Positions 58,596-64,000 of a stretch of DNA of 64,000 nucleotides are shown piece by piece. Where the stretch lies: contig NC_134096.1 of assembly GCF_000715075.1 (NCBI RefSeq), positions 35,971,804 to 36,035,803 of the forward strand. The letters are read 5' to 3'. The translations under genes and the position numbers were made by a program. The notes below the pieces were generated by a model that saw nothing but the letters and a program-made list of their open reading frames with translations, did no database searches and was not told the origin of the DNA. The DNA comes from Nicotiana tabacum (taxonomy: Eukaryota > Streptophyta > Magnoliopsida > Solanales > Solanaceae). Within the stretch, counting starts at the first letter, position 1, and the number at the start of each line of letters is the position of its first letter.

Positions 58596-59767
58596 TGGAA
58601 TGACATGAAGAGGAATGTTGTGAACTTTATGGCAAGATGTCCAAATTGTCAGCAAGTAAAGGCCGAACACCGACATCCCGGTGGGTTGGCACAGAACATA
58701 GAAATAAGTGGAAAATGATTAATATGGACTTTGTGGTAGGACTACCACGCACTCTATGCAAGTTTGACTCAATTTGGGTGATTGTGGATCGACTCACGAA
58801 ATTAGCACACTTTTTTTCGATTAAGGCTACCGACACATCGGAACACCAATTCACTGCTAATTTTTGGAAGACATTTCAGCAAGGTCTGGGTACTCAGGTG
58901 AATCTTTGTACAGCCTTTCACCAGCAGACTGACGGGCAGGCAGAGTGAACTATTCAGACGCTTGAGGATATATTGCGCACTTGTGTTCTAGACTTCAAAG
59001 GTAGCTGGGATGATCATTTGCCACTCATAGAATTTACCTACAATAATAGTTATCATGCTAGTATTCAGATGGCACCGTTCGAGGTTTTATATTGTAGGAG
59101 ATGTAGATCTCCCATTGGGTGGTTTGAAATTGGGAAAGTAGAGTTGATAGGGCCAGATCTCGTGCATCAGACTATAGAAAAAGTTAAAATCATTAAGGAG
59201 TGGTTGGAGACTGCTCAGAGCCGTCAGACGTCCTATTCGGATGTTTGTCGTAGGTATTTGGAGTTCAAAGAAGATGATTGGGTATCCTTGAAGGTTTCCC
59301 CCATGAAGGATGTAATGCAATTTGGTAAGAAAGGGAAATTAAGTCTGAGGTATGTCAGACCGTATAGAATCATTCAGAGGATCGGTGAGGTGGCGTACAA
59401 GCTTAAGCTACCACCTGAGATGTCATTAGTGCACCCGGTGTTTCATGTGTCTATGTTGAAGAAAGTAGTTGGAGATCCGACACTCATTGCTCTGGTTGAG
59501 ACTATTGAGGTTAATGAGGAATTGACGTATGAAGAGATTTCAGTTTCTGTTATTGATCGGCAAGTCCGAAAGTTGAAAAATAAAGAAATTGTCTCCGTGA
59601 AAGTGTTATGGCGCAACCAACAGGTTGAAGAGGCTACTTGGGAGGCCGAGGAAGAAATGAAAAAAAGTATCCTTATTTGTTTGAATAGCAATGTATTTAT
59701 AAAGTTGTGTTCTATAAAAATTCTAAGGGTTACCTTCTATGAATTATGTATCATTTGTACAAATTGA
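58596..59767 (+). pseudogene. pol: Integrase core and chromodomain (element F)
   Basis: The frame reads MARCPNCQQVKAEH, then shifts near 58700 to WKMINMDFVVGLP (first catalytic Asp) and DSIWVIVDRLTKLAHF. The stretch that should carry the second catalytic Asp (ISDRG) is missing: KATDTSEH runs straight into QFTANFWKTFQQGLG, a deletion of about 20 residues. TDGQAE keeps the catalytic Glu but is followed by TGA at 58946. A second frame (58973-59767) holds GSWDDHLPLIEFTYNNSYH, GKLSLRYVRPYRI, HPVFHVSMLKKVV and a C-terminal chromodomain (VKVLWRNQQVEEATWEAEEEM). Chromodomains are thought to guide insertion to heterochromatin. Confidence 0.9.
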
Positions 59768-60619
59768 CGTTAAGGGTGTTCCTTTCTAGTAATATATTGC
59801 TTGTAAGGCCACAATTGGTGTTGTTTTGTGTTATGTTACGTCGTTGGATTATGTATATATTGTTAGGATGTATTTCTAGGGTTCTCTGATAGGTGGATGT
59901 CATGCCCCAAAACCGAGGAGTGCGACCGGCGCTCAACCGAGTGAACCCGACCGAGCAAGCCTGTTTGATTTTCTTCTACCCAAACTCATCCACGAATGGA
60001 GATAATACATATTTTCATTAATTAGACAAAAAAGTGTTCCCGTCTACAATACCAATTCATTTCCAATAGTTAATCATTTTTAAAGTCTCAAATGGACATG
60101 TAATACAACCACAACATAATATATATTTTGACTTTCTCAGCTCCAATACACAACCCACACTATGTCTACGGAGCCTCTATAGATAAAGAAGAGTACAATG
60201 ATAATGCCGACAACAAGGCCCCAGATATACCTAAAAACGAATACACAAAGGACAAAAGATTCATGGCCCCCGGATGAAGTGGGGCTCACCAAGTCAGCTG
60301 GGAAGAAGGTGTACTGCTATCACTGATTAATATCTCCTGCTGTGGAACCACCTGCATCAATTTAAATATGCAGCGCCCTCGGCAAAAGGGACATTAGTAC
60401 CGTCGAATAGCACTAGTATGTATAACTAAACACCCTATCAATAGAATAAATAATACAAACAATAATATCATAATATCAATGAAAGCCTTAATCAACATCA
60501 AACCTAAATTTAGGATCAAGACAATGTTCAAATAAATTTCCATAGCTCACATTGGGAGATTTTTAGTATCGATATTCCATTGTTCACAATACCATTATTC
60601 ACAATACCAGTACCACCGT

Positions 60620-60850
60620 ACTCTTAGCATGGAGTCCGATCACGAACCGATCGGCTAAGCTATCTCATTAGAGACATCAACCGCAATTTCTTTCAGTATC
60701 AGTACCACCATCTTTAACACGGAGTTCGATCATGACCAGATCAGCTAGGCTATCAATTAGCGACATCGACCACAATCACAATTTCAATTACCATTTCCAG
60801 CACAATCACCACCATGTGTGCTGCATCGTGTCCGATCACGACCTGACCGG
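60620..60850 (-). repeat. GATCGG hairpin modules in LTR H (3 copies)
   Basis: Reverse-orientation copies of the module: GGAGTCCGATCACGAACCGA then TCGGCTAAGCTATCTCATTA, repeated about 90-105 bases apart. Equivalent to the modules in A, E and G. Confidence 0.8.
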
Positions 60851-61897
60851 CTAGTTTGTCTTATTCGAGACATCAACCTTTTTATATCAATCATCGCATT
60901 TCATATTACTTTCATATCTTTTCATTTCATTGGCACTAATGGCCATAATTATAAGATCATTCTTGGCACGTTGGCCATATTAAGTATTTCATGCACACCT
61001 TTTCAATTTCAAATATCATCATCATCATCAACATCAAATACATTTCAAATCAAGACGTGTAGTACACATGTGAGCAATTTAGAGTCTAAGGCACATAGAG
61101 ATATTTCACAAAATTTGGCATAATAGCCTTCGTTTGAAATTGACTTGAAGTCGAAACATTATTAATGCACAAACCATATTTTAATACATCCTCAATTGAT
61201 AACATAACATGAATAAAGTATTTGGGATACTTGTTGAACATATATCTTTCAACCCAATCTTACTCGGAATAGCCAATTTTATAATGAATCACTCGGGACT
61301 TACATAATTTACATGAATATCGTGGGATTCAATTCTAAGAGAAGAGTTTAGCCAACATACCTCAATTGAGCTTCCTTAAACTCTAAAACGTTTCGGAATT
61401 CTTAGCAACTTCAATCTATTTTAGAAATATAACAAATTGAACCAAAATTAGGAAGATGATTATGGTTCTAGCTCATTTGAGCATTTTATCAAATACTAGG
61501 TGTGCATTAAGGTTTCAAGGTCCTTTTATGGAGGATTTCATCAATCCACAACCCAATCTTTACCATGATTAGTTCAACAATCTTCCTACACCCCTTGATA
61601 ACACAGGCATGTAAAATGAACAACTCTCATGCCCAAAAATTATCTTGTTAATTACCCATTTTCAGATAATTTCGAAATTAGGGGTTAGGGTGTAGAATCT
61701 TACCTCTAGGATGAAGACCTAGTGAGTTTCCCTTCTTAATCTTCCAAAACTTGAGCAAGAATTGAAGAACACCTTCTCACTCTATGGCACTCTCTCTCAC
61801 TCTAAAATATCATATTATAGCTCAAATATGGCCCAAAACGTGTATTTAACGAAGTAGGGTCAGATTTTAAACACCCAAAAATGAAACCCCGGAACAG

Positions 61898-62160
61898 GTT
61901 CTGCGGTCGCATATGCGACCCCATAATGGTTATGTGGACCGCATAACGGTTGCATAATTGGTGCCCAAAATGACCAAAAATCTGCCTGTGTTTGCGGTCC
62001 GCATAACTGTTCCGCGGTCGCATAGTGCACCGCATAACAGTTATGCGGTCGCATAGTCGACCACATAATTGCTTCCAACAGGCCCAATTAACTGCTTCAC
62101 TCTGCGGCCATTATGCGGTCCTCAGAGTGATTCCGCGGTCGCATAATGGACCGTAGAAAT
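61898..62160 (-). promoter_or_regulatory. Palindrome cluster, LTR H
   Basis: Dense GCGGTCGCAT and ATGCGACC half-sites, including TGCGGTCGCATATGCGACCC at about 61902-61921, just downstream on the plus strand of the reversed TATA-like region (about 61850). Same arrangement as in F. Confidence 0.6.
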
Positions 62161-62290
62161 GCATTTTTCCGCCAAAAATTTTCTTTTACTTTCTGGTGCA
62201 CCATTCAAACCAAAAGATCCGAGCCTCGGCGAGCTTGCGAGCTTTAGACTTAAGCTTGTCCGGCACCATGAAATATTATTTTCCTTGCAA

Positions 62291-64000
62291 GTGGAGTGCA
62301 CAAACACCTTCCATTGAGCTGATAGCCAGTAGGAGGACTCTCAACCTGTCTATCGGGACCTGCGGGCATGAAACGCAGCATCCCCATACAAAAGGGACGT
62401 CAGTACAAATAAAGTACCGAGTATGTAAGGCATGAAAGCAGCATATAAAAGACATGAAAGAAACATGGAGTAAAGAACTCGACCTGTAAGTCTGAATAGC
62501 TTTGTGAATCATGAAAAATTTATAATATCTTACATATGTGTATAAATGTCTTACCATTCATAGGTATATGCATTCATAACATCATCAAGCCCTGAGGGTA
62601 TACCATCATATCATCTCAGCCACTATGGGAAAAATCATCAACGTATACCATCTGATCAGGTAGTGGTGCGTATATAATGCCATAACCTTTCCCTATACCC
62701 CATATAAATATAATATACACATATAAAATGCCATATAGTCACGGATCAATGTACATGTATAAATGAATGCAATGTATGCTAAAGTAAGTCAATAAGATCT
62801 CTCGGAATGTGATAAGATCATTATGCCTTCGATTAATATCATGAAATATACTTTATCAACTTACGTATTTTGAGAGACCCATGAACAAATAATATAATAA
62901 TAGTACACATGGGTAATCAAGAACATAGGCAACCCTTGTACTTGTAAGAATAGAGTCCTCTGTGAAAGTTGTGTGCTTGCCCGTTTCATTGTATCATATG
63001 GTTCATGCCAAAAGGAAAGAAGGGATAGTCTTAACATATCTCAAGTCATCAATGCAACTCAACAAAAGCTTACGACAACGAGCACGCCAACAAAGAAATA
63101 CATGTACAACTTAGACGGCGCTAGTATATCAAGTATCTCAAACGATAACTCGATTCTAAAATAAAACGGGCAGCATTTCCCCTGATTTTACTGCTCCCTC
63201 AAGCCTAATATAGGCGAGACAACAACACAATACAACCAACAACTGAAAAATAACCTACTACAATTCGTGACCTTTAATCCTACAAAACCCCAAGTATACC
63301 ATAACACACACAATCAACAAGTTATCAATTAGCTTGAACTTTCAACGACAAGCGACCAGACCACTATCCTACCACATGTGGCATTTCTCTATACCCTTTT
63401 ATCCTTCCAAACTCCATAAATCGAACTCACAGCTTCCGATCACCGTCCCGTGAGTTCTAAATATTAGGAAATGAATTTATCAACCTTCCTAGATATTTAA
63501 AATCTTAAATACAGAAAGTAATTATTTTCCCAACCATGAAGTAACTTCCAAAACTCAAATTACAAAGAAAAAGAGAGGTGGTATAATGATACTTACGTCG
63601 TAGGAATCATTCTAATGTTATCGCTTCTTGATTTTGTGAAAGGGATGTTGATCTTGCTTGGAATTTCTTGGACCAGTTCTTGAAGAGCTTGAGAGTGATT
63701 TGGTGTAAGTAATCTCTTTATTTTTGACGAGATATAAGGGTATAAGACCACTTATAAGCCCACCGCCTCAATTCTCCATGCAGGTGGGTAAGTTGCCTGC
63801 TTGGCAGCTTAAACAGTGCAACTTCGGACACTTGTATCTCTCTACTCCTATATCTTATTGACAAACGGTTTTCCGCCTTAGAAACTAAACACCCAGGGCT
63901 TTAATTTCATATAAAGATCTACCTGTAACTCTAAATATATTGGGAGAAAACTGCGTCGCAACCTGGCCTATAAACCTGCCAGTTTCTCCGAAGTGCGGCG
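62291..64000 (-). mobile_element. Partial LTR of a minus-strand Ty3/gypsy element J
   Basis: The reverse strand carries LTR-type sequence unlike E-H, including TACTTTATTTGTACTGACGT followed by CCCTTTTGTATGGGGATGCTGCG, a block that recalls gypsy LTRs of Solanaceae (recollection). A TATA-like TATAAGTGGTCTTATA lies at about 63737-63757. Neither LTR end is in view: the left is cut at LTR H and the right runs off the window. Short ORFs such as 62973-63164 are not supported, and I see no coding domain. Confidence 0.55.

Larger units (their letters stand above)
52518..59897 (+). mobile_element. Chromovirus F (Del/Tekay-like), lacking its 3' LTR
   Basis: This plus-strand element holds a 2261-bp 5' LTR, PBS, gag, protease, RT, RNase H, integrase and a C-terminal chromodomain, in the usual chromovirus order. 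The 3' leader begins (GTTAGGATG...TTCTCTGATAGGTGGA) but stops at 59897, where inverted LTR H starts. Polypurine tract and 3' LTR are missing. It is the most complete coding element here, yet each domain has stops, frameshifts or lost active-site residues, so it is inactive. Confidence 0.92.
59898..62290 (-). repeat. Inverted solo-like LTR H (Del-like, ~2.39 kb)
   Basis: The plus strand starts TGTCATGCCCC, the reverse of an LTR end, directly after the 3' leader of F, and ends CCATGAAATATTATTTTCC, which matches the reverse of the F LTR about 20 bases in from its start. The outermost ~22 bases of the LTR are missing. No PBS or interior follows. GTGGA occurs on both sides (59893-59897 and 62291-62295), either a target duplication or chance. 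It contains three GATCGG modules (60620-60850) and a palindrome cluster (61898-62160). Confidence 0.83.

Noticed and set aside
54783..59767. Possible endogenous pararetrovirus
   Set aside because: Gag, protease, RT, RNase H, integrase and chromodomain in that order with LTR and PBS define a Ty3/gypsy chromovirus; no movement protein or coat protein of caulimovirus type is present.

Overview
This window looks like heterochromatic DNA from a flowering plant. It is built almost entirely of transposable elements, and I found no host gene, rRNA, tRNA or CRISPR array that I can support. The evidence for a plant is L1-type LINEs whose ORF1 pairs a DUF4283-like region with a CCHC knuckle and whose ORF2 ends in a plant-type zf-RVT plus RNase H (RVT_3) tail, together with Ty3/gypsy chromoviruses that use an initiator tRNA-Met primer site (TGGTATCAGAGC). 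The LTR style resembles Solanaceae Del/Tekay elements. That family assignment is recollection, not proof. Every element is decayed by stops, frameshifts or lost catalytic residues.

Layout. Bases 1-8601 hold two minus-strand chromoviruses butted together: A (1-3996, with PBS and a truncated LTR) and B (3997-8601, with PBS and an 816-bp LTR). Bases 8602-9139 are unrecognised. Bases 9140-10271 are the 3' end of a plus-strand chromovirus C: integrase tail, polypurine tract and LTR start. Bases 10272-49010 are a head-to-tail, minus-strand series of LINEs: LINE1 (ORF1 only), LINE2 (ORF1+ORF2), LINE3 (ORF1+ORF2) and a 3' fragment of a fourth, LINE5. Each poly(A) end abuts the 5' end of the next copy.

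LINE3 is split inside its reverse transcriptase by element D (29072-41342), a non-autonomous element with an ACATT target duplication. D has LTRs of about 4.4 kb around only 614 bp of non-coding interior. Its 3' LTR carries a further solo LTR, E (36428-39400). The D/LINE3 junction was later tandemly triplicated (40830-45271, period about 1480 bp, 8-bp microhomology at the breakpoints).

The right side (49011-64000) is a stack of LTR elements: the 3' end of minus-strand element I, a partial LTR G, the chromovirus F (LTR, PBS, gag, PR, RT, RNase H, IN, chromodomain; all broken), an inverted solo-like LTR H, and part of the LTR of another minus-strand element, J, running off the window.

Nothing here forms a working operon or pathway. 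The interesting content is structural: the head-to-tail LINE array, an RT-less LINE, the large-LTR non-autonomous element, the microhomology-bounded triplication, and two kinds of sequence module inside the LTRs (clustered GCGGTC/GACCGC palindromes just upstream of a TATA-like site, and exchangeable hairpin minisatellites). Divergence figures are by eye from short stretches.
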